DNA from: Cacajao melanocephalus
Taxonomy: Eukaryota > Chordata > Mammalia > Primates > Pitheciidae
Assembly: GCA_963573385.1 (NCBI GenBank)
Contig: CAUYLG010026642.1
Coordinates: 1 to 64,000, forward strand
Direction of reading: 5' to 3'
Length of the DNA: 64,000 bases
Numbering within the stretch: the stretch's first letter is position 1; each line of letters begins with the position of its first letter. The notes below the pieces were generated by a model, which was not told the origin of the DNA, ran no database searches, and saw nothing but the letters and a program-made list of their open reading frames with translations. Both the position numbers and the translations under genes were made by a program. This document shows, piece by piece, positions 1 through 16,419 of the stretch.

Positions 1-42
1 GAGCAAGACTCCATCTCCAAAAAAAAAAAAAAAAAAAAGAGA
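1..42 (+). mobile_element. Alu 3' end and poly(A) tail (cut by window edge)
   Basis: The window opens with GAGCAAGACTCCATCTC followed by an A run, the end of a plus-strand Alu. Confidence 0.85.
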
Positions 43-774
43 GAAAGCGAAAGGCAGAGTTGGAGTCATATCTTTGCTTATGCTATCGGTCTATCAATCA
101 ATAGTCTTCTCTATCTAAGTGTTCAATCTACTCTTAGACCATAAACCATTAAAAGGATTGGTGAGAGAGAAGGCAATCTTAATAAGTTAGCTTCTCTTAC
201 AGTACCCGGAAGAGTTCAGAATAAACAAAAATACGTAAATATATCTTCTCAGAGCAGCCCACTTTCACTGACACTACACTACTGAGGGTGAAGTAATGTC
301 TTACTGGGGAAACCGTAATGGAGTCTTGGGAGAAACCTCTTTAAAAACCCAGTCATTTTAGGAAGTCACCAGAAAATCCATTACGGTATTTGCTTTCATG
401 TTTATTTGATTATCAATAAACCTCTAAAATATAATCAAATGAGGGCAATAAGATGACACTGGTTTTTAGAATCAATGAGGTATGCAGGCAATTTAAATAG
501 TCTAGAGAGCAATATACACTCATTAACTTCAAGTTATGAATAATGGCTGTTTCAGAGAACAGAAACACTGAATTGACGTAAATGATGCATCACAGCACAA
601 GATCAGAGTATTGTTATGGTGAGAGGGCATTTCTAAATTCTATTTTAGATTCAGATTTTTCTTCCCCAAAATAATAACCTGGGCGGTCCTAATTCTGTTC
701 ATGCAAACACTTGTACGTGTGTGTGTATATATAAATATATATAAGGTCAAGTGCATGGCCATCTGCTAGCGCCT

Positions 775-935
775 TACTACGTAAAATATGGACCATGGAT
801 CAAGACCACTGTCATCACCTGACTGCTTACTAGAAATACAGAATCTCAGCCTCATCCCAGACCTACTGAATAAGAATCTTCATTTTAACAACATCTCCAG
901 GTGATCCATGTGCACCTTGAGGTTTGAGATGCTGT
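775..935 (+). mobile_element. MER5A-like hAT DNA transposon fossil
   Basis: The segment contains TTACTAGAAATACAGAATCTC, then CCCAGACCTACTGAAT and CATCTCCAGGTGAT, followed by a TTTGAGA-like end. This order matches my memory of the MER5A consensus. Confidence 0.7.
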
Positions 936-1139
936 GCTGGAATAAACTATGTGAAAAGGAATGGAAAACAATACCATGAATACTACCCACTCGTGTACAT
1001 AAATTAATATTTAACAATATTATGCAAAATATAATACACACAAACATGCACACGGTCACACTCTCAAGCCTAAACAAACACAGAGAACCAAAGAGTTGGT
1101 CTCTGTCTGATATATCTGGTGGATAACCAGCTGGGAATT

Positions 1140-1235
1140 AAGAGCTCTACTAAGAGGCTTGGGGGAATCAATTCACCCCTCTGGGCCTCAGTTTCCTCAC
1201 CTAGTAAACTGTGAGAATGGTGACAAGAGGATGCA
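1140..1235 (+). mobile_element. MIR fragment
   Basis: CCCTCTGGGCCTCAGTTTCC followed by TCACCTAGTAAACTG is the conserved MIR core in plus orientation. Confidence 0.6.
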
Positions 1236-1875
1236 ATAGAGCCTTAGGAACTGAGTCACCAAGGCTATTCCATCTTGATTAAGACCTCACACCTCTCTGC
1301 AAGCCTAGTGTTTATATCAAAGTCCATGGACATCAGGTAACTTGGACCACATTGAGGGTGCAAATGCATTTTATCCAGCCTACTTTATCAATGAGCTTCT
1401 ACTTCTCTTGTCACGCTGCTTGTATACAGTGAAGCTCTGTTGCTGAGGGTCTGAAATTAGACAAACCTAAAAGGTGCTGTTCTACAAAATAGGAGAAGCA
1501 GATCAGATTTCTTGACAGCAGAATGAATAGGCGGTGTGTAGCTCACCCCTTATTCACAGAGTCACTTACAGAAGGGTGGGGGACAGGCATCTTTTTGGGT
1601 GACAGCCAGGTCCATGGTCATTTCTCACTTCTTTTGAGAAATGCTCTTGGCCTGAGGAGGAGGAGGGGGCGTGCCCCAGGAGCCAGGTAGGTCTGCACAG
1701 TGAGATGCTGTCCCCAGTTGCTGCTAAGTGAAGCCAAGGTGGATGTGTGACCCATGCTGATGAGCTATTCAAACCTTCTTACCCAGGAACCAGGAATTTG
1801 AATGGAAAGACATAGGGTTAAGAACTGCCATCACTGAGTCACATTAAGAGTAGCACTTTAGAGAGAGTATGTGTA

Positions 1876-2170
1876 GGCCAGGCATGGTGGCTCATGCCTG
1901 TAATCCAAGCACTTTGGGAGTCCAAGGCAGGTGGATCACCTGAGATCAGGAGTTTGAGACCAGCCTGGCCAACATCATGAAACCCTGTCTCTACTAAAAA
2001 TACAAAAATTAGCTGGGAGTGGTGGCCCATACCTGTAATCCCAGCTACTCAGGAGGTTGAGGCATGAGCATTGCTTGAACCCAGGAGGCGGAGGCTGCAG
2101 TGAGCCAAGATTTACACCACTGCACTCCAGCCTGGACAACAGAGCGAGACTCGGTTTCAAAAACAAAAGA
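1876..2170 (+). mobile_element. Alu, full length
   Basis: It starts GGCCAGGCATGGTGGCTCA and ends with a short A-rich tail, with both monomers present. Confidence 0.95.
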
Positions 2171-2287
2171 GAGAGAGTGTGTATGAGCGCTGGTGCTGGA
2201 TCGCCACAGCCATTCACTTCCCCTACGGCCTTTTGTAAAGCCTCCTTTTTGTCTAAATTTTTTTGAACATGTTTCTGTTGCTTCCTG

Positions 2288-2735
2288 GTACGGGTTGAAT
2301 TGTGTCCCCTGCAAAAAAACATACTGAAGGCCTAACCTCCAGCACCTCAGACTGTGACCTTATTTGGAGATAGGGTGGTTGCTGGTGTGATAAGTTAGGA
2401 TGAGGTCATATTGGTCATGCTCTAACCCAACAGGCCTGGCGTCCTTATAAGGAGGGAAATCTGAACACAGTCACGCGTGGAAGGAAGGTAATGTGAAGAC
2501 ACACAGGGAGAAAGCAGCCATGTCAAGACACACAGAGAGAGACTGGAGTTTTGCAGCCACAAGCCAAGGAATACCTGGGGCTACCAGAAGCTGGAAGGAG
2601 CAAGGAAGGATCCTAGAGGTGCTGGAGAGAGCAAGGCCCCGATACCACCTTGTTTTCAGACGTCTAGCCTCCAGAACCACGAGAAAATCACCCGGTTTAC
2701 GGTACTTTGTTAGAGCAGCCCTAGGAAACTAATGC
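2288..2735 (+). mobile_element. Old LTR-like interspersed repeat (family not named)
   Basis: It runs from GGGTTGAATTGTGTCCCC through GTGACCTTATTTGGAGATAG, GCCACAAGCCAAGGAATACC and CCTCCAGAAC to a TACTTTGTTAGAGCAGCCCT end. I know this as a common old mammalian repeat, probably LTR-derived, but am not sure of its name. Related copies lie at 12905-13265 and, more distantly, 47507-48352. Confidence 0.65.
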
Positions 2736-2863
2736 CATTCGAAACCCAAAACCAACCTAATTAGAATAGGAAGTAACCTGCTGTTTCTCACGGAGAACAT
2801 CATTAGACTGTACATCCAGGGTTTTAAAAGAAAAAACAGGGAAGTTAAAGGGAATATTTTCCA

Positions 2864-3073
2864 GGAGTTCAAGACCAGCTTGGCCAAGATGGTGAAACCC
2901 TGTCTCTACTAAAAATACAAAAATTAGTCAGGTGTGGGGGTGGGCACCTGCAATCCCAGCTACTCAGGAGGCTGAGGCAGAGAAGTGCTTGAACCTGGGA
3001 GGTGGAAGTTGCAGTGAGCCGAAATTGCGCCACTGTATTCCAGCCTGGCGAGACTCCGGCTCAAAACAAAAAA
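2864..3073 (+). mobile_element. 5'-truncated Alu with perfect target-site duplication
   Basis: The copy begins inside the left monomer at GGAGTTCAAGACCAG. It is flanked by the 13-base duplication GGAATATTTTCCA at 2851-2863 and 3074-3086. Confidence 0.92.
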
Positions 3074-3650
3074 GGAATATTTTCCACTTTTCTCTGGGCC
3101 CACTAAGGTGAAGCTATATAATATGACTTCTTTCCAAAGAAAACAATGAGAGGCCACACCTCCAAGTGAATGCTGAGCCTTTCAAACTTGTTACCTTGAG
3201 AATAGAAACACTTGAGCCAATCAGTAACATTTTTCTTTAGGTTAAAGTCAACTGTGACAATGAAACAAAGAAAACTTTATCTTGCATGGCTTGTAAAGTA
3301 GGCTCTGAGGGCAACAGTCAATGAGAATATTCAAAATTAATCATTTTAACAGAGATTCTAAATTACATATATCCCAGACATTAAGTAATAAATGGAATCT
3401 TCATCTGACATTTAAAAAAAAACAAACAAAGAGGTTTGACAACTCACTCACCCAACATCTTGTATGCCTGAGATGGCAGATTCAAGGCTAGAACCCAGTC
3501 AGGAGAGTCCTAAGCTGCCTGTCCTTAGAGAAGTTACTCTCGGCCTGACTTTAGCTTATATCATGGCATAGCTTCAGTTTTATGGAGCGATTAAAGAAGG
3601 TGCTGCATCTCCACATTTCCTCACAGCCCCTCACAGAACTACTTCCCTTA

Positions 3651-3791
<141 letters not shown>

Positions 3792-4114
3792 TCAATAAGG
3801 TAAAATAATTGAAGTGTCATGACAATTTCTGATACTAATTTAGTATGACATTTAAAAGAATACCACACACGCTTGAAGATGCTCTACAGAAATGTGCAAT
3901 CCGACGGTTTCCCTCAAGAATCGTCCATGATTCGCAATCACGGTTTAATCTAATCCTGGTTTTCTTTCCATGCTTAAAGAATAATCATTCAACTCACTTG
4001 ACCTCTTTTAGAATCAAAACCTCGTGTAGGAAAATACCAGGCTTCAGCTTCACATGTGTAGAGCTATAAACTCTTGCCAGATGGATGGTTTGCAGCTTTT
4101 TGGTAATTGCAAAA

Positions 4115-4241
4115 TAATCATGAACATTCACTGAGGCACTATGTTAAGCACTTTTGTATGCCTAATCATATTTAGTCCTCAGAGTGACCTTATGGGTTAT
4201 ATTATTATTTTCATTATATAGAGATGGAAAATCAAACATTT
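4115..4241 (-). mobile_element. MIR fragment
   Basis: CACTATGTTAAGCACTTTTG, then CATATTTAGTCCTCAGAGTGACC and the ATTATTATTTTCATTATATAGAG block follow the MIR consensus in reverse. Confidence 0.6.
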
Positions 4242-4254
4242 AAGAAAGTTAGGT

Positions 4255-4536
<282 letters not shown>

Positions 4537-5007
4537 AAGAAAGTTAGGTAAACTGTTTAGGTACTTAGAACATGCAGGAGAGGTGGATTCAAATTCAGGT
4601 GTCTCTGGATATTTTGATTATTTTTTTATTATATGCTTCAAAAATAAAGATCCTATAGAATATGTTTTTAATACTTATATTAAAATTCCAAGTTTATTCT
4701 AGGCATTCCACTTCTGGGACTTTATTCCAAGAAAATAACACAAGATACACACAAATATTTATCCTAACAGTATAGATGATGACAAAAACTGAAAACAATT
4801 TAATTACCTAATAATGTAGGTATGGTCTGCTATTTTTCTATCAATTAGTGCACACAGCTCTCATGAATAGTGATTGAAATGCTATGGGAAAAACAATAAC
4901 CCCAAGTCAAGAATCTTAGACGTTAAAAGATCTAGTAAAGTCAGTAGATGTAAGTTTTGCTTTGATAAAAGAGGCCTTATCTAACATATAGTTAGGTTTT
5001 ATGAGCT

Positions 5008-5102
5008 ATATCCACCCACCATATATCCATCCATCCATCCATCCACTCACCCATCCATCCATCCATTCATCCACCCACCCACCCACCCACCCATCCATCC
5101 AA
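5008..5102 (+). repeat. CCAT/CCCA microsatellite
   Basis: A run of CCAT units turning into CCCA and back, with few interruptions. Confidence 0.9.
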
Positions 5103-6329
5103 AACTTGTCTGCAGAAAGCATCAAGAGTAAAGCCAGGAGATATCCCAGAGCCATTCAGTCTATGCTCTTGGGCAGGTGGGTGGGGAGGCACTTATTGTA
5201 CAGACAAGTCAGGGACTAGGTGCAGCTTGGTAGGGCTGGGACAATCAGGGCTGGGAATCAGAGAGGAGCCAAGAGTAAGGTCCTGCTATCCACGCCTAGG
5301 GCTTCTGAACTTCAGCCCTCCCCTTTCCAATTAGTACTGCAAAGATAAACCAGTACCTACAGATCGCCCTCAGCATTTTCACCCTCTCTTACTTTGTCCT
5401 TTCCTCTTCTTTCCAAATGTTGAGGCAAGTGCATATTCTTTCTAAGAATATTAAGGTGGGGATTATGTGGTTCTCAAGATAACTTTGATTTTTACATTCT
5501 TAGATATGGAAATCTAGGCTAGATGACAGATCACTACAAGTGAGGAAAAATGCCGCCAGTACAAAGACACTGATGCTGACTTTTTGCAAGATCTTTCCAC
5601 TAAAAGCTTACTCCCCAACCTACGACACCAAAGCAGTAATAAGCAAAGACTAGTTAGCTAGCAAAGTGACTGTGCTGAGACCTGTGTATATCTGTTCCTG
5701 AATATTTTCAGGGGTTCTATTTTGACTCCTGTGTCTGTATAATAACATGAGGGTACTTAGGCCTATGTTGATTTCCTATATCACAGTAACGGCTTATTTT
5801 TCAGCTTCATACCAATTATTTTCATGAACACTCCATATCAACTGTTTTCATGTATATTCACTAGATTGCATATTCATATATGTTACATATATAAATATTT
5901 CTATTTTACTTAATAAAGTAATGATAATAGCAATTATTTATTGAAGAACATAATATAGGACACCACACATGTACATACATACAAACCAGGGTGAATTGTT
6001 TAATATTAGCTACTATCATCACCAGAGTTCAGAATATGCAGAGCTGGTATATGTCCCCAGGAACAGTGGAGTGTATTTGCCTATTTTTGTGAATTTAGCT
6101 AGAAGTTATATTAAAGTGTCCTTTCTCTATTCGTGTGTATGTTGAAAACGTAATTACCTTCAAAAGTTTTTACTCCTAAGACTATGATCTATTAAATAAA
6201 CACTTTCATGCCTCTGAATGATTTAATGTGTCTTCCCTTAAATCTCTTCATAAATAATTCCTAGAATGGCTAGTGAAGTCTTCTTCTTCTTGCTAACATA
6301 ATACATTTGTTAAAGAAATCCTTATTTCT

Positions 6330-6694
<365 letters not shown>

Positions 6695-6745
6695 CTAAGG
6701 TGACCATAGAACAATAGAATTGGTTGACTTGAAATCTGAATCTTT

Positions 6746-8574
<1,829 letters not shown>

Positions 8575-8623
8575 TCATTCCAACCCCAAGACTAGAGTCA
8601 AGTGGCTCTAAATCTTCAAGAAT

Positions 8624-8943
8624 GGCCAGGCCTGGCGCGGTGGCTCACGCCTGTAATCCCAGCACTTTGGGAGGCGGGGCGGGTGGACCACGAGGTCAGG
8701 AGATCCAGACCATCCTGGCCAACATGGTGAAACCTTGTCTCTACTAAAAATACAAAAAAAAAAAAAAAAAAAAAAAGAAAGAAAAAAAAATAGCTGGGCG
8801 TGGTGGTGCATGCCTATAGTTCCAGCTACTTGGGAGGCTGAGGCAGAAGAATTGCTTGAACCCAGGAGGCAGAGAGATTGCTGTGAGCCAAGATCGCGCC
8901 ACTGCACTCCAGCCTGGGTGACAGTGTGAGACTCCGTCTCAAA
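8624..8943 (+). mobile_element. Alu with long central A run
   Basis: A full Alu whose usual mid-element A stretch has grown to about 24 A followed by GAAAG. It has almost no 3' tail. It is antisense to the gene and 104 nt upstream of the exon 8 acceptor. Confidence 0.93.
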
Positions 8944-10334
8944 TGGATCTCTGTATGTTTAGAGGGTGACGGGGCAATTTCTCAACCCCCTAAAAAGACA
9001 GCCTTGTTGTTGCTTTCTGGTAAATATAAAGCAGAAAAAAGGGACAGAATAGAAAGTATGGAAAGAATGTTGCAGGCTGAGGACTCTTTAAAAAGCATTT
9101 AAAAATGATATTCCGCTAAGAATAAAAATGACAGTCACATTGAAAAATCTATAGTATATTTTTCACTTTTCATGATCATCTATAAAAGAACAATAGTACT
9201 TTAAAAAATATGTGTTAGAAATTGAGCCAGGGCCGTGGCTACAGCAAATGTCCTCATCTGATATATCTCAGGAAGCTCTTAATGTTTCGTGAACCTAATA
9301 TGCTGAGAAGGTGAAGAAGGGCTCTGTGTTTCTTGATTCATGACATGTCTGCCAACCTCAAGGGTGAGAAGAGAAGGGCTGTTGGAAAGGCCTGGTGCTG
9401 CTCTGTGTCTAATTTCACACGAGTGCAGTTTACGCACTCTGTGCCCTAAAAAATCATGGCTAAGTTAAACAATCAGAAACCTCCTCCCCTATCTGTTATT
9501 CCCTGAATTTAGAAAGGGCAGACTCACTCCAATTGTATCATGATCTTTTAAGCTGTTTGCTTAAGTAAAAGTTGTTTTGGGGCGTAGGCTAAACTTACTT
9601 CCCACCTTAAATCTTACACATCAAAGTTAAAAATATCAGAGTGTTGAATGGTAAGTTAACAGCAAGAAGATCTGGGGAGAGAAAACCCAACAAAACTGTC
9701 CTCCATGTGTCCTCTTTTAGAGACAAAGATTTAACCCTATGCAAATAAGCCGGTGGAATCTCAGAGCCACCACATGCCCGCTTTGAGCAGTGGCAGGTGC
9801 CACAGGGAGATGAATGAGGCAATTTTCCACTGTGTTCAAGTCACCGACCTGCCAGAACCAGTGACCCCTATCAGAGATAAAGAAATTACACATCTCACTA
9901 CCTCATTCTGTCCTTTTCCTCACCCACCTGGATAAGGGAGTGCCTGTGTAAACCACTGCTTGCTAAAAAGAAGAAAGAGAGAGAGAATGGAAAAACATCA
10001 TGCGGTTTTAAGTAATTAGTGATCATGTCCCCTAAAGAAACTTCACAGCAAGACCTTGTACTAACTTGCAAAACATACTGTGGTATTATTAGAGGAACCC
10101 AGACTGTTAAAGCTGGAATGGTCTTAGACATGATGAAGTCCCTGTGCTCCAGATAAGAGGGACTGTGGGGTTTACCTGGCTGACATGCCTCTCTCTGCCT
10201 AATTCTGGCATGTTTCCTTAGAATAGGGGTGGGGGATGAAATTTGAAAAAGCCTCTTGGTGGTTCTGCACCCTTTTCCCCTCCTGTAACCTGATGATAAC
10301 TACTGCTCTGACATAACATTCTATTTTGCCATGA

Positions 10335-10442
10335 AAAGGTAAGTGACTTGTTCAAGGTTGCAAGGGAATTACCCGTAAAATTACAACTAAAATGCAGATT
10401 TCATGACACAGTCTAGCATGTTCTCCACCACCACATTCCATT
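10335..10442 (-). mobile_element. MIR-like fragment
   Basis: AAGTGACTTGTTCAAGGTTGCA resembles the reverse of the MIR block around 'acttgcccaaggtcac'. The rest is diverged. Confidence 0.45.
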
Positions 10443-10462
10443 ATGTTGCCTCCTCAAATCTT

Positions 10463-10752
10463 TTCTTATTTTCTTTTTTCAAATTTGAGACGGAGTCTCG
10501 CTCTGTCACCTAGGCTGGAGTGCTGTGGCGTGATCTCAGCTCACTGAAACCTCCGCCTCCTGGATTCAAGCGATTCTCCTGCTTCAGTTCCGAGTAGCTG
10601 GGATTACAGGCATGTGCCACCACACCCCGCTAATTTTTGTATTTTAGTAGAGACAGGGCCAGGCTGGTCTCAAACTCCTGACCTCAAGTGATCTGCCCAC
10701 CTTGGCCTCCGGAAGTGCTGAGATTACAGGCGTGAGCCACCACACCCAGCCC
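10463..10752 (-). mobile_element. Alu, minus orientation
   Basis: It reads GAGACGGAGTCTCGCTCTGTC through GTGAGCCACCACACCCAGCC. A short deletion removes the 'tttcaccatgttgg' block. Confidence 0.93.
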
Positions 10753-10916
10753 CCGCCCACCCCCACTTCAAATCTTAATTACTGACCTCAAACTCCTCTC
10801 CCGGAACTATGCCATATAAGATTTGGGGGTTTTCCATTTCAGGTGCATCTCTGGACCTTTACAACAGAAAGTCTCCCATGCACTCTTTTTTTTTTTAAAC
10901 CAAAAACTATAAATCA

Positions 10917-11066
<150 letters not shown>

Positions 11067-11589
11067 TCAGGATGTGGCAGCTCCCCCAGCGTTCCAGCCT
11101 GCAGTTGGGGTAGACTAAGCGGAGGTTGTAGCAGCCTGCCCGCCAGCCGCTGGGCAAAGATGAATGTCTTCCCTTCATGAGCATGGCAGTGAGACAGCAG
11201 ATGCATCTGGGTGCGGGCCACTGAAGCCTTGTTGCTGGCGGCTTCCGCAGGGACATCCCCAGGCCAATCCAAAGGCAACAGAGGGCAGGGAGGGACCTCG
11301 CAGGTCTTGTTCACAGCTATAGGTGGTCAGCAGCTATTTGCTGAAAGAAGGACTAGATGAACAAATGCATGACCTTTCTCAGGCCTAAGGGACCTGGGAC
11401 AACATCATATTTATGACTTTGATATTGTGATGCTTAGCGTTGCAACCCTAATGATACCCAGGTGCCCTCCTATGTCCACAGAGCCAAAGTGCTGAACAAG
11501 CCTAATTAGTCTCAACCATCTCTCTGGAGAAATTTCCCAAGGTTCTCTAGGATACCTGGCTGGTCCTACAATATTTCTTAATGATCTGT

Positions 11590-11715
11590 CTTCCTTTCAG
11601 CCTGGAAGCTACTGAGGGACAGACACAGTATTTATTCCGCTCACTCTTGAATCCAAGCATCTAACATAATACCTCACATATAGTAGGTGCTAAAATGAAT
11701 ATTTACAGAATAATG
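11590..11715 (+). mobile_element. L2 3' end
   Basis: GGACAGACACAGTATTTATT, then CATAATACCTCACATATAGTAGGTGCT and an AATGAATA end match the L2 3' terminus. Confidence 0.7.
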
Positions 11716-11717
11716 TA

Positions 11718-11815
11718 TTAACACATTGTTTAACCTATAATAATATGATATATTAATATATATAACATAGTTTACATATTAAAATATCATATATATCATA
11801 AAATTAAAAAATTAG
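11718..11815. repeat. AT-rich low-complexity stretch
   Basis: Imperfect AT and TATA repeats with no other structure. Confidence 0.75.
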
Positions 11816-11990
11816 GATCCTTGTGAGCAAGAAAGAGATTGCTAAAGGTTACAATCTTATTTTTCTCTTTTAAGGTATCTGCAAGGCCATGCCATTTTTA
11901 ACATTTCTGAAAGGTGCTGAAGAATTGATTCCATATGGGTTTATTACCAGTTTGGGGGAGAATAAAAGCATCCTCTGAGCATCCATTTCC

Positions 11991-12228
11991 CAGAGGGGTG
12001 TGAAGCAGGCTTCCTGGAGGAGGTGATGCCTGAACAGAGCCTTCAAGAATGAGAATGCATTAACCACACAAAGGGAGAGCTGGAGGGCTAGACAGTCTCA
12101 GAGATAGAGAGACAGAGATAGAGACAGAGATAGAGACAGAGACAGAGATAGAGATAGAGATGGAGATGGAGATGATAGAGATAGAGACAGAGATTGAGAG
12201 GGCTGGGCACAGTGGCTCATTCCTGTAT
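11991..12228. repeat. Local duplication, copy 1 (with GATAGA microsatellite)
   Basis: From CAGAGGGGTGTGAAGCAGG to the start of a truncated Alu it parallels 13593-13804. The unique part (about 130 bases) differs at only a handful of positions. It is followed by GAGATAGAGACA-type repeats and GGCTGGGCACAGTGGCTCA, where the Alu copy stops. Confidence 0.92.
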
Positions 12229-12505
12229 TAGATTTTCTTTAAGAAGAAAATCCTGTGGCTCATGCCAGTGGGTGAAGGCAGAACCTTGAGGGAGGACTAA
12301 GCCATGTGAGAAACACTGCATCCAGCACTTGTCTGGAGATGCTGTTTTCTATTTTACAGACAAAATGGTTATCTGCAGCCCATGAAGACAGCCCAAGGTA
12401 GCTTATAGGTATTTATTCAAAACATTTGGTTTAGATCTATTTATTATTACCTATAACTCATATATTCTCATGAGGGAAACAGATCAATAATCAAAACAGA
12501 TAAGT

Positions 12506-12845
<340 letters not shown>

Positions 12846-12904
12846 TCACGGAGAAGTATAAACAGGGATAGCTGGGGTTTAGGAGTTTTAAATAGGAGGT
12901 ACTG

Positions 12905-13265
12905 TGTTCTGAATGTCTCTGTCCCTCCAAATTCATATTTTAAAACCTAATACCAATGTGATGATAATAGGAGGTGAGGTTTTGGGGGTGTGATTACATC
13001 ATGATGTGGGGAGCCTCCATGAATGGGATTAGTGGCCTAATAAAAGAGGCCCCAGGGAGCTAGCTGGCCCCTTCCACCATGTAAGGACACAGATGGAAGG
13101 CACCATCTATGAATCAGAGACCAGGAGCCCTCATTAGACACGGAATCTGCCAGCACTTCGAACTTGGACTTTACAGTCCCCAGAACTGTCAGAAATACAT
13201 TTCTGTTGTTTATAAGCCACACAGTCTATGGTATTTTGATCTAGCAGCCTGAAGGAACTAAGATA
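12905..13265 (+). mobile_element. Old LTR-like interspersed repeat (family not named)
   Basis: It shows CTGTCCCTCCAAATTCATATT, CCATGAATGGGATTAGTG, CCTTCCACCATGTAAGGACAC and TTTCTGTTGTTTATAAGCCAC. This is the same broad class as 2288-2735 but a different subfamily. Confidence 0.65.
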
Positions 13266-13592
13266 GGAGGGAAGCTAACTAAGAAGGTGACATTTGAGTA
13301 ATGAGCTGGAGGAGGAGAGCAATGAGCCAGTCACAAGATGTCATGGGGAAGAGCCTTCCAGCAGCAGCGCAGTGAGAGCAGAGTCCAGGAGGGAGTGTGC
13401 CTAGTACATCCACGGGAGCAACAGGGGCATCGGCGTGGCTGCAGCAGAGGGAGGGAGGTGGTGCAGGGAGGAGGGAGAGATGGCTGTCTTTGCCCATGAT
13501 GCCCATGACGAAGCCACAGTAAACAAATCATTTTAACCCAAAGAGGTAAGTGCTCTGACTAAGGGGGCTTTTGCAGCACATAATCCAGTTCT

Positions 13593-13776
13593 CAGAGGGG
13601 TGTGAAGCAGGCCTCCTGGGGGAGGTGATGCCTGAACAGAGCCTTCAAGAATGAGAATGCGTTAACCACACACAGGGAGAGCTGGAGGCTAGACAGTCTC
13701 AGAGATAGAGAGACAGAGATAGAGATAGAGATGACAGAGACAGAGATGGAGACAGACAGAGACAGAGATAGAGAAA

Positions 13777-13804
<28 letters not shown>
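13593..13804. repeat. Local duplication, copy 2 (with GATAGA microsatellite)
   Basis: The partner of 11991-12228, about 1.6 kb away in the same orientation. Here the microsatellite leads into an intact Alu. Confidence 0.92.
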
Positions 13805-14157
<353 letters not shown>

Positions 14158-14269
14158 TCAGGGAGGGAAAGTGAGAGGGGCTGGGCACACCTGGGCAGCA
14201 TGGACGAGGTCTCCTTCCCAAACTGCCTGCTCCTCACTCTGCATGAGGCCGTGTTGTAGAGTACAGAGA

Positions 14270-14485
14270 GTCCTGGGACAGGAATTGGAAGGCATGAGTT
14301 CTATCCAGCTCCTGCCTCTGGTAGTTCTGTGGCCTGGGGCCACGCACAGAGCTTTTTCGGCTTCCACTGCCTCCTCTGAAAATTGAGGACAATAAAACCC
14401 ACCCATCTCCTCTTTACAGCTGTTATAAGGAGCAAATACTACAACAAACGTGAAAGTGCTTTGTAAACACGAAAGTTTTAAGTAA
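14270..14485 (+). mobile_element. MIR fragment
   Basis: GGCATGAGTTCTATCCAGCTCCTGCCTCT, TCTGAAAATTGAGGACAATAAAACC and GTGAAAGTGCTTTGTAAAC follow the MIR order in plus orientation. Confidence 0.65.
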
Positions 14486-16229
14486 ACAAATTATGTGCTA
14501 CACTGATACAAACATAGGGAGAGTAAAAGTATTTGGGAGGAATCGACACTAAATTAAGATACAAGCACTTTGTAGAGCTCCAGCTTTTAAAGGTGTATTA
14601 ATTCTGTAAAACATACACCAACAACTTTTGGGAAATATTTTAGAAAAAAAATCATAGAGAAAAATGGAGGTTGATAAAAACAGATGGTAATAAATGTTGC
14701 AACAAACAATACCTATTACTACAGCTCTTGGTCTGTACATGTGGCCAAGAGGATCTTCACCGGAGCAATACAAATAGAAAACGGCCTTTTAAAATCTCTT
14801 CTCAGCCACGGTAAATCAAATGAAGAGATCTATGACAGTGTGATAAAATTACACTCTGCTGGAAAAACAAACATGCAAATCATTAGCTAACATTATTAAA
14901 TGCAGAGGAGACCAATATTAATTCACCTAAAAGATGATAGCTTATTACATTTTCTGAGAGGACCAAATACATTATTTAGTTAGGAGGCTTTTAGGAATGC
15001 AATGCTTATAAGGAAAAAAAAATGGATGAAAATGCTGTTTTCTTCCAGAATTTTGCTCCTGGATTTCCTGCTCACCCCCACTGCAAAGATTCCTCTCTAT
15101 AGCTTTTGCGTAATCCCTGAAACTTTCTGGAGGTGTGACACTCGATAATTGGATTGATTTCATGACAACGTCTCTATTCTTTTCTCCTAGTTTTTCATTA
15201 AGTTTCTGAATGCCATTTATTTATTAAATTAAGTTAATTAACATTAATAGTGTTTTGATAATCTGGAGATGCCCTCTTGGGAAAATTGATATATTATGGG
15301 AGATAACAGGGTTTTGTCAACTAAGGAGAGGCAAACCCACCGTTGCTGAAGTGTGCTGTTCAGCACTTCAGGTTTTTGCATGTGTATATGTGCATGTGTG
15401 GTATTTAAAGAAGCTACATTGACTGAAGGTCTACATTAAGATTAGAATACATCACTTACAGCAACATTTTCTATTTAACAGTATTGAATTAAGTTTCCCC
15501 TCCAAGGAATAGCACCCGTTGGGGATGCAATACTTCTTTAATTGCATTGGCAACAATATTTCCTTGATGTTGGGGGAATGCAGGATTCTCTTTTTGTCCC
15601 TTTCTAAATGACACCCTTAATAGAACCAAGATCTACCTCAGACATCATGATTCTTGACGAGAAATAGCTTGATTCTTTTTGGTGATTGCTAGTCTGGGAA
15701 ATGGCCATCCATTAGTTCATCCTGGGTCCACAAGGCCAGCCACGTGACCTTTGACAGCTAATGTTTTAGTTTCTTCATTAGAAAGACAAAGACAAGGCTG
15801 TCATCCTTTGTGACTCTGGGAGGAAGATACTAATGCTCAAAAACATGATTCCCAACTGTCTCTGATACTGGCCTCTTTCCATGCTTCAATATGATTGATT
15901 CTTTTATTTTGATGCAATGAGCGTAAATCTCATTAAGCTAAAGGCGTATAAGGTCAGTGTGTGGGGTTAAAGAGGGAAGTGGTTTCTAAATGATAGTTTC
16001 TGAATGCTTAGAATAATTTTGCCCTGAACATCAAGGCTCAAGCATTTGAGCTTTTGTGTTTGAGCTTTGATTAAAGGAATGTAACATGTCTGGGCACAAA
16101 ACACTGCCAGCGATTTAAGAATGCGCATTATCATTACTTTGCATGCCAGGTAATAACAACAAGCATAATAATACATGAAAGCCATAATTTATTGCACCTT
16201 TACTTTTTCTTGGCACTGTGTTAGCACTT

Positions 16230-16380
16230 TAAGTAATAAGCACAGCTAACATTTTTAAGCAGTTCTGTGTGCCAGGCACTATAATATATGTTTTTACATA
16301 TGTTACCTAATATGACTCTTACAACCGCAAATATATATATATTTCTTGGGATATATTGAGATTTCTTGGAAATACACACA

Positions 16381-16419
<39 letters not shown>

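Noticed and set aside
1839..2322. Many frames of 60-130 codons with '[19 protein letters not shown]'-type text throughout the window
   Set aside because: These are translations of antisense Alu elements, a classic false protein signature.
5008..5102. CCAT repeat as a possible seed of the satellite
   Set aside because: The unit is a tetramer (CCAT/CCCA), not ATTCC, and it lies 55 kb away. It is an ordinary microsatellite.
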